The notes: generated by a model not told the origin, from the sequence alone. Positions 10,339 through 23,035 are shown, counted from the stretch's first letter. The stretch is DNA of 64,000 nucleotides from Symsagittifera roscoffensis (GCF_963678635.1 NC_087062.1:90249845-90313844); one strand, 5' to 3'. Numbers and translations are program-made.

Positions 10339-13300
10339 ATGTCAGACTTTGAGTTTAAACCTATTCACAAGTTTTTCAAAATCACGATTTCATCTATAAA
10401 ATATTTGAAAAACACGAATTCAGAAATCATTTCGCTACACGTGTATAACAATATACCGTATCAAGTAACATTAACCTTAGGACTTTTAGGATATTGCGAA
10501 ACAAACGCTACAATATCTCCCGTACATGAAATAGCATACCGCGTAAATAATATACTCCAAAAATTAGATATTTGTCAATCTACAATTCTTAACGAAGAAC
10601 TATCCATAAATAAAATAATAAGCAATGAAAAGAGAAACACAGATTATTTCACAAAAACACCATATTTTAAACCAACATTCAATATCACAAATTACACAAA
10701 AGAACAACAACAATTTTTAACAATGTTTAACTTTGAACACTCACAAATTACACAAACCGAATTTGACAAACTAGCAAAACAACTATTAAAATATTCAACA
10801 GTCTATGCAACATCAAAATTTGATGTTGGGAAAATCAGTTCATCACTACATCTCCCGTTAAAACCTGACGCAGTTTTCAAAAAACAAAGAGCTAGTAAAG
10901 TACCAATTCATTTACACGACAAAGTAAATAGATTACTTGATATTTTAGAACAATACAAAATTATCTCACCAGTAAACAAAGAAGAACAACCAAAAGGTAA
11001 CACATTTATTAACCCTGTTATCATCCTAGCAAAAGGAGAATCATTAAAAATAGTTTTGGACGCTAGATACCTCAATTCACTAATAGACGAATCAAAATGC
11101 AATTGGCCTATTGAACCGATACAAGTTATTTTAACAAAAATAAACGGAAAATACTTTACAACCGCAGATATGAATAGTGCATACAATCAAATGCCACTAG
11201 ATGAACAATCACGACGTTTAACACAATTTGCTATTGGAAATCAACAATATGAATTCAACCGCCTATTCTATGGAATATCCATAGGACCAGCAGCATTTTC
11301 AGCTTTTATGAGCAAAATTTTTAGACCACTAATACTTAAGAAAAACGCAATCACCTATTTAGACGATGTTTTTATGCAATGACAGACAAAAGAAGAAATG
11401 TTTACAGTTTTAGAACACTATCATAAAATACTTCAGAACGAAAATCTGAAGGCCGCCCCCGATAAATCACACTTCTTTTTAACACGAGTTAAATTTTTAG
11501 AACATAATATAGAAAGAAACACAATCACTCCATTAAAATCACGCATTGATGCTATTCAAAAACTTCAACCACCAACAAACAAAAAGAAAAACCAAGAATT
11601 CCTTGGAATGTTAAATTTCTTAAGCAAGTACGTTTATAAAATGCAATTATATTTAAGACCGTTCTATAATATCCTCAGACAACAAAATAATTTTGAATGG
11701 ACCACTGAACATCAAACACGATTTGAAGAAATTAAAAAACTTCTAACTGAACAAATTTCAAACACAATTCCAGATCCAAATCAACCATTCTATGCAATGT
11801 GCGATGCTTCAAATTTTGGCATTGGCGCAGCATTACTACAATCACACAGTGGTACAAATAAAATGAACCTTATATCAGCAAATTCCCGATTATTCACTCG
11901 AGCAGAGCTACGACTCTCAACTCTAATGAGAGAATGTACAGCTATAGTTTATACACTTACAGAATATGAATTTCTGATACTTGGATCAAAACATCCAACA
12001 GTTCTATTCACAGATCATAAACCAATCATTTTTCTCTTTACACAAAAGTCAAATCCCAATCACCGAGTTTATAGATTTCAATTAATTCTAATGAAATTTC
12101 CAAACTTACATATAGTTTGGACAGCAGGAAAGAATCTTGCATTACCAGATACATTAAGTCGAAATACACCACCTGAATTACTTAAACGAAAAACTACAGT
12201 TGAAATACCCAAAAATATAAAATTTTACCTTGCAAAAGACGAAACATCACCCCGACTAGAATGCAAATATGCAGTAAAAACTGACTTTGAACAATCACAA
12301 ATAAATAACCTACAACATTTCCCACTTTACTTAGATTGCCAAAATAATCACTACGAAGTTGATCTACTTGGAACATCAACTTTCAAACCAATTCCATTCT
12401 CACAATGGATAAAAAATAACACCCAACAAAAACGAATAAAACACCACTCGCATAAAAAAGACCTTTTTCCGTTAATTGAAAAAGAAAATTTAACTGATAA
12501 AATAAATTTATCAGGACCACAAACAAATGATTCAAAATACACAATAAATCATGTTTTTGACCTCCATGACCCAATTCCCCTATCTAAATTAGAAATTGAA
12601 AATAATTTTCTCCCTCCAACAGATAAAATTACAATTAATATCTTGAAACAATATCAAAACCTTGACCCAGTAATTAGACAACTAAAATCATGGTACAAAT
12701 ACAAAACTAAGCCCGTAAAGGCAGATACCACAATTTTAGGAAATAAAACACTCCTCCGATATGTCTGAAAATTTAATAATACAACAATTAATGAAAACAC
12801 AGACCTTCTAGAATATCAATTAAATGATTCTACAGTTCCCTGTCTCCCTTTAAGTATGATTCTAATAGCTTTTAACATTTCACATACACAAAACACTAAA
12901 GGACACTCTGGATCAGAGAAAACATATTCAAATTTTACACAAAATTTTTATTTCCCAAATGCACCAGTTTAGATAAAAGTACTATGCAATGATTGTATAG
13001 TATGCCAGCTAAAAAAACCTTATCCAAATCAAAAACAAACAGCACAAAAACAAGATTTTAAAGGACAAAGTTTGTATTTTAACCACCGTATTTCATTCGA
13101 TACAAAAGGACGAATTTCACCATCCTCTGAAGGAAACTCCTACATTATGGTAATTGATGATGCATTTACACATTATGTAGCACTCAACCCAGTACCACAT
13201 TGTAACGCTTATTATGCTTACACAACACTTTATGAACACTGGATAGCTAAATTCGGATTACCCGAAATCTTAGTTACAGACAACGGTACAGAATTCATAA

Positions 13301-14232
13301 ATAATGAAATCATCACACTATGTCACTTATATAACATTAAGCACAAACCGCGTACATCTCATGCACCTTGGACAAACGGTTTAGTCGAAGGTATGAACCG
13401 TTCACTACAAGAATATCTTAGATGTATCATAAATGGAAATGATACAAGATACACAGAATGGTCAGCAGATGTAAAATTATTTCCCTTAGCATATAATTCA
13501 CAAATTACGACAACTCTAGGAATGTCACCATACGAAATGGTTTTTAATCAAAAGCCACGTAAACCAATTATGTTTACAGCAAACTCTCATAAAAACACAC
13601 AAGGTCATTGCCAACCGAATAAAGACTCAGTTTGTTATAACCTACCTTTACACACGCATGATGAAGATCATTTTCATCACCCACAAATCCTTAAATTAGC
13701 CTCCGGTACACACACCGAATGGATTTTAAATAGAGATAAAAAACACAATGAAATTTACCAAAGAGTAACAAAAAAATTGTTACAAAGGCAAAACATTAAT
13801 GAACAAATAAATTCACGCTTTACACCAGCCTCAGATTTAAAAATTGGAACATTTGTCTTAATACCTAATTTTAATACACAAAAAGGAATTTCTAAAAAAT
13901 TACAACCCCTTCGCAAAGGACCATACCAAATAATTGCCAAACCCACTGACGTAACATATAAAATCACCGATTCAGACCAAAAAGAAATTGTTCAACATCG
14001 AAACAATCTATTGCCTTACTACCCAAAAGAATACGCACTACGCGAACTAACTCAATTATATGATTTCACAGGTTTAAAAGTTATTCAAAATTACCCACAT
14101 ACGGAAAATGAAATAAATAAACAAAACGATATTCACCTTGAAAAACAAAATAAAAAACCAACTACAATCCAAAACAATACAAAAAAGCTAGATCAAAAAA
14201 TACCTCAAAAGAAAGGAAAAATAGAAAAATGA
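10339..14232 (+). pseudogene. pol: Pol: reverse transcriptase, RNase H, integrase; three stops
   Basis: One frame throughout. RT: finger and palm motifs with TTADMNSAY (motif A, about 11158), LFYGISIGPAAFSAFM (motif B) and YLDD at about 11358 (catalytic). RNase H: MCDASNFGIGAAL, FTDHKP and a LPDTLSR end. Integrase: H-x6-H then CNDCIVC (zinc finger), catalytic FDTKG, TDNGTEF (Asp at 13279) and Glu at 13387, i.e. D-35-E spacing, then a GPY-type module (LRKGPYQII). In-frame stops: TGA 11380-11382 just after YLDD, TGA 12766-12768 and TAG 12970-12972 inside the zinc finger. There are no indels. Pol would copy and integrate the element; this copy is presumably dead. Confidence 0.92.
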
Positions 14233-15198
14233 TAGAAAAAATTATACCACAAGAACAAGTCGAGAAATCAGAACATAGAGAGTCATCACGACTTAGAAAT
14301 CAACCACGTAAAAACTACAAAACATTCATCCCACAATCTAAAATACTAAAGAAAGTTGAATTTCAAAAACAGCTTTAATTTTAAAATTAATAATCTTTGC
14401 ACCTCTGAAACATTTTGAACTTTCATTTTTCAAAATAACATGCTGACAAACACGCAGCGATTCTAGTTCAAAATTAGCCAATAGGATTCATTCAATCCGT
14501 CACCTTCTATAACTATAACACAAACCAATTAGACGAAAGATATTAAACTCCAGGCATATCTATAACTATAACTTTACAACCTCCAGGTCAAAAATAAGCA
14601 AACCACTCAAACTTGACAACTAAAATAAATACCACCATAATATCATAACCCTCCCTTATCTAATAACGCAAAGATCAACAATATTTCCCCAACTTAGACC
14701 TCAAAAACCCCCCAAACAAAAATGATAAATTAGCCTTAAGTAAAATACGACCATATTAATTTAGCCTAAAGTACAAAAATCTCAAAAATACCCCAGATCA
14801 CCTGACAAATAAAAATAAAGCAAAGAAGACCTCCCGAACACCATAAAATTCGCCCCCAACAACTTTTCACAAAACTCAACCCACTTGTCAAAAAATCAAT
14901 AAATATTTCGACCACACTTGAAAATTGCCCCAAACAACAAAAAATATTCGACCAAGAAGCCATTTCTTAAATGCTCTTCTCTCGATCAGTCAACACAATT
15001 TTCAATATTTTCATAAACGTTTTAACAATACTTAAACTTTTATTCATATTTCTCTTTGATACTTTTGAAGCTTTTATAATAATTTTAATCATTTTTTGCA
15101 ATATTTTTTAAATTTTCTACTCCCTATTTGAAATATATCTCCAACTTTCCCAAGTCATTGACCATATTCACAGGTACGAAAACCCAAAGTTTATTTAA
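14233..15198 (+). other. Pol-env spacer, first part
   Basis: About 970 bases without a convincing long ORF. A short open stretch up to about 14378 looks like extra pol C-terminal sequence in a shifted frame. The rest is AT-rich with several pyrimidine tracts; subgenomic splice acceptors for env could lie here but none stands out. Confidence 0.4.
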
Positions 15199-15387
15199 AT
15201 GATACGAACCATTTTTAGTAGAACAGATATTTTTTTACTATTTGTAATTTTTATAACATTTTTATCATCCCTAATATTGACAATATGCAAATGTATAAAG
15301 AAGGCAATCAAAACATTCGCCTTAGCAACAATCCTTTTAATTCTTTTCCTTGAAAAATACTACAATAAACATAAATTTTTTCTTTAA
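15199..15387 (+). CDS. Small membrane-segment ORF in the retroelement
   Basis: 62 codons. Residues about 9-30 are strongly hydrophobic (FLLFVIFITFLSSLIL), then a Cys/Lys junction and a second hydrophobic stretch at about 40-50, as in a small viroporin-like or hairpin membrane protein. No family is recognised. AT-rich sequence readily yields hydrophobic ORFs by chance, so support is modest. Confidence 0.35.
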   Translation: MIRTIFSRTDIFLLFVIFITFLSSLILTICKCIKKAIKTFALATILLILFLEKYYNKHKFFL

Positions 15388-15411
15388 GAGAAATCAATCA
15401 GAAACCCTCAA

Positions 15412-16550
15412 AAATTGCTAACCAACAATCACACAGTCAGTCTTCACCGACATCATCCCAAGAAAACCCGACAATACCTATAACTACCCAAAACCCCCAA
15501 ACATCTACACGAATTTCTTTCCAAGATAACCCATACACCTTTGAAGAACGACACGCTCGCTTATCTGAACCATTAGAACCAGTTCAGCGACAGGCACCTC
15601 TAAGTGAACCAACATATAACTTGTACCCAACACTACCACAAGAATTAAGTAGAATAAGAAATATTAGTCAAAACCAAAATACAGTTGAAATAAATAGACA
15701 AATTATACATCGACGACGAAATAGAGAAATTTTCAAACCCCCCGAGTTCATTTTGATATACCCCAATCCCCATCACCAAGTACTCCAGAAAACCCAATTA
15801 GCATATTACCGGAAACCCCTACACTTCTTTCACAACGTAGCACCTCAAGTATACCCTCAGATTACTTAGGTTCAACACCAACATCTGAACAAATACGTGA
15901 CAATCCCTTTGTCCCCCCTAAACATCGTAACCCCCCTAAACCAAACATCACGACTACCATATTGGACAACACAGTCATTCACACAAGGTGAACCAAATTT
16001 AATAAATGACCCAATAGATATTTCTACGGATACAACAACATCATCATCACTACCAGAAACATTATCACTACCGTCAACACCATCAATAAGCCAGATTTCA
16101 TCGACGCCTTTCCCCCTAAATTTTCCAAATAACCTCGACGCTAGATATCGAGAACAATCATCAACAAATATCCCTTTAAGATTAGATTGGAACACGTTCA
16201 CAGCACCCCCACCATTATTTGGAAAACACCCGGAAAGTAACCGACTCCACAACTGGGCACTCCATAGGCTACAGTATAGACAAGACATCCACGAAGACAT
16301 TCGTGACCATAACATCCAAATACTCCAACAAAATAGTCTACAATTAAAATTTGAAATCACGGTTAAACTTAACAACATTGCTCAACATCCTTACCCATTA
16401 AACCCACCAAATATAACAGCTCAATCGCTACCACCACCATTTATAACAACTGAAGTAATATATAAATACGACAGATATACCAAAAAGACAATTGGTTACA
16501 TCACATTTTATAACCCGTACTCAGGATTATCATACACATGTATATTCTAA
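15412..16550 (+). pseudogene. Pro/Ser/Thr-rich ORF between pol and env, frameshifted
   Basis: Starting near 15412 (no clear ATG), a Ser/Pro/Thr/Gln-rich frame runs to about 15760. Coding then seems to pass to other frames and ends in a 217-codon ORF at 15897-16550. The N-terminal part is low complexity. The last 80 residues are less biased and have helical character (HNWALHRLQYRQDIHEDI). It overlaps the env start (16538) by 13 bases. It may be an accessory protein; no homologue is recognised. Confidence 0.45.
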
Positions 16551-19164
16551 AAATATTGATACTTCTCCAACTCCTATTTCTAATAATCTCCGATCAGAAC
16601 ACAAATCCTTCTCCCCGCACAGGACCCCAGGACTTATTAGTAACACACTACGATTGTGAAGAAAATGAACAAAAAACACTACACAAATATGCAATAAATC
16701 AAGTATCACAATGCGAAACAGAACCACAAGCTATAGAAACTACAAATGTAATAGCGACACTGTATTCAAAAGCCCGAGCAACAACAGTTATAGGATATAA
16801 ATTTACAGCAACATTTTCCGAAAAGAAAGTACATTGTTCACAAGTTTCAAACGGAAATAAAAATCGACTTGACCACGAATCATTCTACCAAAGTTATATA
16901 GAACGATTTCTACACCTAAATCCCGATGATTGTAAAAACGAGCTACTCAGATTAAATATCACAAGAAATAAAAACACCGACAGAAAAATAGTATATTTTC
17001 AAGTCTTTGCCGATTCTGTACATCAAGCAGAACTTGAAAGATATCAAGGACATATAAAACTAGATGAAAAATACCCATACAACGGCGCACACGGAAGAAT
17101 AACTTATGACATACACGATAAGCACTGGATACCACACATTGGTATAAATAATCCATCAAACTGCAAAGCAGACACAAAAAATAAAGGATATCAAGAAATA
17201 ATGTTTTTCGATTGGAAAATACAACTCGAAAAAATACAGCTCACACGAGATTTATCCGACAACACAATGATCTATCAAGGAATTAGACTACCTTGTAAAA
17301 ACGATCAAGGTTATTGTGATCCTACAACACGGACACAAGCAACAATTGTTTGGTTTCCCGAAGATACATGCACAACATTTCAAGTAGCAAAAATACACGC
17401 TCGAATGATAAAATTTCATGAAAAATATTTTATACAATCAATTCCATATGAACAAGTCCATGCATTACGAAAACAAAGTACTGATTTTCGAAATCTCCAT
17501 AATATAGAAAATAAATTAACACGTTTTCAAATATATCAAGAAACAGAAATCGCATGCAAATACAGAAACCCACTTCACAAAACACAATATTCTGAAATAT
17601 TAGTTGAATACGAAAAATGTTTCGACAAAAAGGTTTCGAAAATTAAAAATTGACCCTTATGCCACAGGTCACCCTCTACACGAAGGAACATCATATATAC
17701 CAGTTAACTTTCAAAAAAGTAATGGTCAACCTGGTGGACACCTAAAGCCACATGACACTAGAAGCACACGTTTACAAGAACTATCACTAATGAATAATTC
17801 TTATTTTGGTAATATCCACTATGATATCCACTTAGATATGAAGTTAGACTACAGGATTAGTCGAATTTTTCAAGAAATGTCACTCTCCGAATTAGAAACA
17901 CTTCACCAACTATGCGAATTAGAAAGGACACAAATCCTACAATCACTTGCACTAGCAGTGTTAAAAATACCCTACGCAGGATATTTATTATCAGGAAATA
18001 GATCAAATTTTCTAGACTACGAAGGAAACATTTAATGGTTTTATACTTGTACCAAAAAAAGTATCACCACTATATGTTTTTGAAGATAAACGATGCTATA
18101 AAAGAATCCCTATCTTTTATAAAAATAAAGTACATTTTGTTGACACTTTCAAGACGAACATATTTTTGGGATACCGCAGTCCCATGTGGATCAGAAAATA
18201 GCCACAATGTAGTACAATTGAACCCTGATGAAGATAAATATTATCTTCTTACCCCATACCCCACGTTAATGCAATCACTCAAAAAATTTTCACCCGAAAG
18301 CATCAGAGCTATTGCTCGTAATCCAAATATTGATTTACAATCAATTGGAACATATTCAAAATCCGATATCCGACACCACATTAGAACACAACAATTCCAA
18401 GAATTATTAACACAAATGGACACTATACAAAGACTATATATATCTAAACGGTGAAAAATACAGACCACAAGATATTTCACCTATAAATATTTTTAGCTTT
18501 GTTACACTAAAAAATGAAATTCTCGATTTTCTAGGATGGCCCTATTACATCTTAGAAAAATTAACTATCCGCAATGTTTAACTTTATAGGATTTCTTTTT
18601 TCACTCTTAAAAGGAATCTATAACACATGCGCTATACACACACAAGTAAATAGACAAGCAAGTGTAGCACGCATACTATTTGCAGGATTTTTTGGAATTT
18701 TTTCATCATCAATTAACAAAATTCTTCTAGACGCACAAATAAAAGAATATAATACAAAAATAGCGACAACACAGAACACATACGACGAAGAACATAATAA
18801 CATGAAAGTAACACCTACAGCACCACAGTTGCCACCCCTACCACATAACCATCCATTATCCTTAGTCCCACGTAATTTCCGAAACCTAGCAATAACACAT
18901 AACCCAAATTTTAGACCAAACATATCGCAAAGTCCCATACAACATATAATGACACATCATTCACAAGATGATAATACATATGAACAAATTATAGAACAAC
19001 CCCATACCACCGCTTTCCAGTCTCAAAGTAATCATTTTTTAGCCCACGATGAGCCGACAACTTGGATCCCTACACCGCTCAAATTCCCATCCAACCAACC
19101 TCAACACTCCAATCACAATAATCCCACTTTTTGCTTTCCCGCCACCCGATTTTCCAACTATTAA
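16538..19164 (+). pseudogene. Env-like glycoprotein ORF, broken by several frameshifts
   Basis: The first frame (16538-17653, 371 codons) opens with a signal-peptide-like hydrophobic N terminus (about residues 3-18), followed by a Cys-containing ectodomain with a YDC motif at about 38-40 and several spaced Cys. Similar coding continues in three other frames (17604-18035, 18035-18454, 18574-19164). The last begins with a hydrophobic segment (FNFIGFLFSLL) and a second at about residue 31-45 (ILFAGFFGIF), fit for a membrane anchor, then a Pro-rich tail. The layout signal-ectodomain-anchor after pol is that of retroviral-type envelope proteins. The fusion-protein class is not established. The frame breaks mean no intact protein is encoded. 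Confidence 0.65.
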
Positions 19165-20848
19165 TATAACATCAAGCATGAATTCGGATACTAATTCAGA
19201 TATTTCAGTTTTATACTCCATTTCACAACTTAATAACCCTAATATAGAAACCCCTGACGAATTTGCAGACTCCGAACCATCTCCATCTAATAATTTTCAA
19301 ACAAACTCCTCAGTTTTTTCAAAACCCCCTTTTCAACCGATCCCACTAAATAATCCACTCCCATCCGTTTCTACTCCCTCTTATGCTTCACAAGTAACCC
19401 CAACCTATTCTCCATTTCATTCCGACCGATCATCTAATTCTCCCGATACTCCCCAAATCTCCCAGGAACTCGATAATTTTATCACCCTACAACAACAGCT
19501 AATACACCCTAACACCCTCACTATAAATCAAATTTCATCCACAATAGAATCCTCAAACCCACCTACTCCTACACCCTCCTCAGCTTACACTGCATCATTA
19601 GCACAATCATCCACATCCACCGAATCATCAAATAGCACTCACCGAGCTTATCGCACTTTTAAAAGAAAATTCCCAAACCATCCATTCCCGACCAAACCAG
19701 GAACAGCCTGCGAATATATTAATCATCCACACCACACCAACACGAAAGATTTTCTAGCAATCACCTTACCCTCATTCCCACAATATACTTTAAACACACC
19801 TAACGACACACGTAGTTTTGTAGATGAACATGTTTTAATGCCTACACTTCATTGGACAGCATATTACCATTTTACTAATCCCCTTTGCCTGCCACTATCT
19901 AATACTCATAACGATATGGAAAAGAATAAAGATATGCTATATAGACTCACCGCAACACTAACATCTAGACAATTTACTTATATAGGATATAAAAACTCAC
20001 TAAAAACATTCACTGCACCCCGAGCTAACGAATTTACAATAGAATATTACGACCATAATATCATCTGAACTAATCAAGACCAATTTCTAGATGACGATCG
20101 CTTCGCTAACCAACAACTAACAGAAAAATTCTTCATCAAAACGTCATATGTATTCACACTTAATATTTTTGATAGAAAATATAATCACATCATTTCTGAA
20201 GCACTAACTGATATGCAAGCTTACAAAAGTTTCAAAGAAAAACTTCAATTATTTTCACTAACCTTTCACTTCCTTGCACCACATGAACGCGATTTGCACT
20301 GTTCACACGACATTATGTTACGCACTAAACAGACTCACACATATACATACTATCGCTTCATACAAAATCATTTTGATCTACATACTCGATCAAGACAACA
20401 ACACCATCGTTTTCAGTTTCCTAACTCGAAGTACACTTCACCATTTTTTCTTAATTTCACATATTGCATCAAAGATACTAACCTCCACGGCATCCTCCGC
20501 AATTATGACCCAGTAACACAAATGTATATATTTTGTCCCATCACGAAGACCTTTAATGCCGAGGAATCCAGACCCTTCATTATCCCACATGAATTTATCC
20601 AACCTATAGAAATCCCTAAATTAGAATTTATTCACAATACTAAATATAATCACAAAATATATAACCTCATTCAAAACACACCTTATGAGTTTGCAGTAGG
20701 CACCGAAGAACTAAAAACCATTAAAGCACTTCAATTGCTTTGGCCACTGCTCCAAACTAAAAACATCATTCGCATACTAGCAAAATTACTAACAAATTCA
20801 GACATAACACGCGACATCTTTCCCCACGGCTTTTTCCCAGACGATTAA
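19049..20848 (+). pseudogene. Unknown ~600-codon ORF downstream of env, one stop
   Basis: Frame 2 runs from ATG 19049 to TAA 20846-20848 with a single in-frame TGA at 20066-20068. The N-terminal 200 residues are Ser/Pro/Thr/Asn-rich. From about residue 200 onward composition is more balanced, with aromatic and His-rich stretches (TLHWTAYYHFTNPLCLP) suggesting a folded domain. It overlaps the env tail frame by 116 bases. No domain is recognised. Its length and lack of indels over 1.8 kb argue that it is real coding sequence. Extra ORFs after env are typical of complex retroviruses rather than gypsy elements, but no relation is claimed. Confidence 0.6.
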
Positions 20849-20851
20849 CAG

Positions 20852-20928
20852 GTAAGTATAATTTAAAAATATTCTTAACTAATAAATTTAAATTGATACT
20901 AACCATTGTTTACTCATGTTTCTTTTAG
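20852..20928 (+). other. Candidate 77-bp intron at the retroelement 3' end
   Basis: CAG|GTAAGT at 20849-20857 and a TTTCTTTTAG acceptor ending at 20928. Both sites match the consensus closely, three bases after the 3' ORF stop. It implies that at least one element transcript may be spliced here. Confidence 0.55.
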
Positions 20929-22185
20929 ATTTTTAGTCTTCATACCACGATCATCTGCAAAAAACAGAAAAGAAAAATAAAAAATAAACTTTTTAAAATT
21001 CTTCTAAACTTCATTAACATTTTACACACGTTATCTGATAAAATTCATACCAAATGTAGTAAATTAATCTATAAATTATTCCCCCATAAAGCAGTAAATT
21101 TAATTATGATGAAAATTTATAACTTTAAATTTCCCCCCAAAACTAGCAATAAAATTGAAATTTCATGTAATAAATTGATAAAATGAAAAATCAGTACTAA
21201 CATTTTGATATTTTCATTCACTCGCACAGGAATTCTATCCAAACTCGCACAGCTCGCCCACGAAGAATTGTTTAAATAATGATTTTCAGTTTCAAGTTTT
21301 CACACTCAACAACTCTAACACACGATAACAAGTTTCAAACTTTCCTTTAACCCGGTTGGAAAGGAATTATATACTAAACCAAACGAACCAACGCAGCTTA
21401 CTAAACACCACAAATCATAAAATAACAGCATGACTAAGAAAAGAAAACCAACGGTACCCTGAGTATGCTCTATAGCCGGCCTAACCCACCGCGCTACATC
21501 CACGCCTTGTGACCACACTTCTATTTTTAATAAGAGGTACTCAAGGGTGAGTAACTCTTCAAAATAACCGAAATAAAACAAAATGTTTTGTGAAAACAAC
21601 TAACTAAATCCATAATTAAAAAACTGAACTAATAAAAATTTTATAAAATTTAAATCATACCTTGCAGTATATAGATCAACACACAACAACAAAGACGAAC
21701 ATCCAAAGACAAAATGACCCCACTACACTCGAACAAGAATGGCTAACCACAACCGATATGCCGTCCACAATCACAACTCAAAGGATTTAGAGTACGACTT
21801 GACTTCGCAGAAAATGACTTCATTGAACTAGACCAATGACCACCTCGATGTTCAAGTATACGTACAGATCCGAGTTACAAGGTATCCCTTCCACGCACAA
21901 TCTCCACGCCATTCCCAGACGAGGTTGAACACAAAACAAGTTCTCTACATAATACAGAAAAACCCGTCATAGCAAACCATTTTGAAATCAGATTGATTTC
22001 GTTGGGAAACACAGTCGTTGTCACAAGAAGACACAACGATTGATGCCCCTAACTCCAGCGTCCTGGAACTTCTCTAACAAGAGGAACCGGACAAGAATAC
22101 GATGTTCGCCAAATACCAACGTTCATCATCCATCCTTTGAATTGCAGAAAGATAATTCTAAAAAACTCTGTAAAACCCGGATGGG
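20929..22185 (+). other. Retroelement 3' untranslated region
   Basis: No supported coding region. At about 21470-21510 the minus strand has a tRNA A-box-like word (TAGCGCGGTGGGTTAGG) without a good B box. The sequence just before the 3' LTR, CCCGGATGGG, is the position for a polypurine tract but is not a convincing one. Confidence 0.45.
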
Positions 22186-22595
22186 TGGAACCTGATCTAA
22201 ACTATATTTTATGATTGGATAAATTAGATATTTTACCACTGTAAAGTATTTAATATTAACCAATCATGATCCATGTAACTAACAACCCACTTATTTGTAA
22301 GTGCTGAAATTACTTGTAATTTCAGCACCAGAGAGATTTGAATTTAACTTAGAAATTAGTTGTCTCTCCAAGAGAACTTCAGCAGCTGCAACAAACCAGT
22401 ATACCCTAGATCTATTGAGCCTAGCAGAGACTAGTTAAACACCCTGAGACTAGAAAGTATAAGAGTAAGATTAGGATCGGTATTAGACTAAGAAGTTGCA
22501 CGAATCTATCCGGCCAAAAATAAGATAGCGTGACGAGCAGACGGTGTACCCTATCCGAAATTACTCTATGAGTTAACCACCTCGGTTATAACTCA
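22186..22595 (+). repeat. 3' LTR (410 bp)
   Basis: Same length as the 5' LTR and identical except for six substitutions, of which three change a CpG. The perfect inverted repeat is at 22301-22328. Confidence 0.95.
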
Positions 22596-22599
22596 GTAG
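22596..22599. repeat. Target-site duplication, right copy (GTAG)
   Basis: GTAG follows the terminal CA of the 3' LTR and matches 4054-4057. Confidence 0.88.
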
Positions 22600-23035
22600 A
22601 TTTGAAAAACAATTAGGTGATTTTGTTGGTCAAATTGTTTACAAACATTAAGTTTAGAATTGATAACGCTTGCTAATCGCAAGCACAATATTTGCATAAG
22701 TTATCACTCACTGCATATTAATGAACAGAACAAAAACTGAAAGTATAAATTGAAAAAATGGAACAATTCCGCAAAAAATCTTAAAACTAAATTACCTCCA
22801 CCAATGGGAATTTAGACATGGCATTCAGGAAATTGGAAAAAAGCTGTACCTTCAAAAATAGTACGTGCTACGCGAACTAAGCCGACAAAATAAACAGACG
22901 GACAAAACTCCATAGTAGAAAATTTCTTGTTTAAAAAAATAGGACACGACTGGATTCTAACCACAAGCCTTTGTCCTCCAATCAGGTGTGTTATCTCTAC
23001 GCCAGATGAAAAAAACACATCTACAAAATTTTGTG

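Larger units (their letters stand above)
4058..22595 (+). mobile_element. 18.5-kb env-carrying Ty3/gypsy-type LTR retroelement
   Basis: A full-length LTR element with matching 410-bp LTRs (TG...CA ends), a GTAG target-site duplication, a candidate primer-binding site two bases after the 5' LTR and the order [ORF a, ORF b]-gag-PR-RT-RNase H-IN-[Pro/Ser/Thr-rich ORF]-env-[3' ORF]. RNase H before integrase puts it in the Ty3/gypsy order; the integrase is followed by a GPY/F-type module. It is far longer than the usual 5-9 kb. The LTRs differ at 6 of 410 positions, five of them transitions, so insertion was not very old. Stops and frameshifts in ORF b, gag/PR, pol, env and the 3' ORF indicate an inactive copy. 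The sense strand is A-rich and strikingly poor in G. Resemblance to the env-bearing Tor elements of Oikopleura is a guess from layout, not a sequence match. Confidence 0.92.

Noticed and set aside
9692-12972. Reassigned stop codons in the retroelement
   Set aside because: Host genes use TAA, TAG and TGA as normal stops and pol also uses TGG for Trp; the stops are better read as mutations.
21460-21520. tRNA gene on the minus strand in the retroelement 3' region
   Set aside because: Only an A-box-like word is present; no B box, anticodon stem or acceptor stem could be paired.
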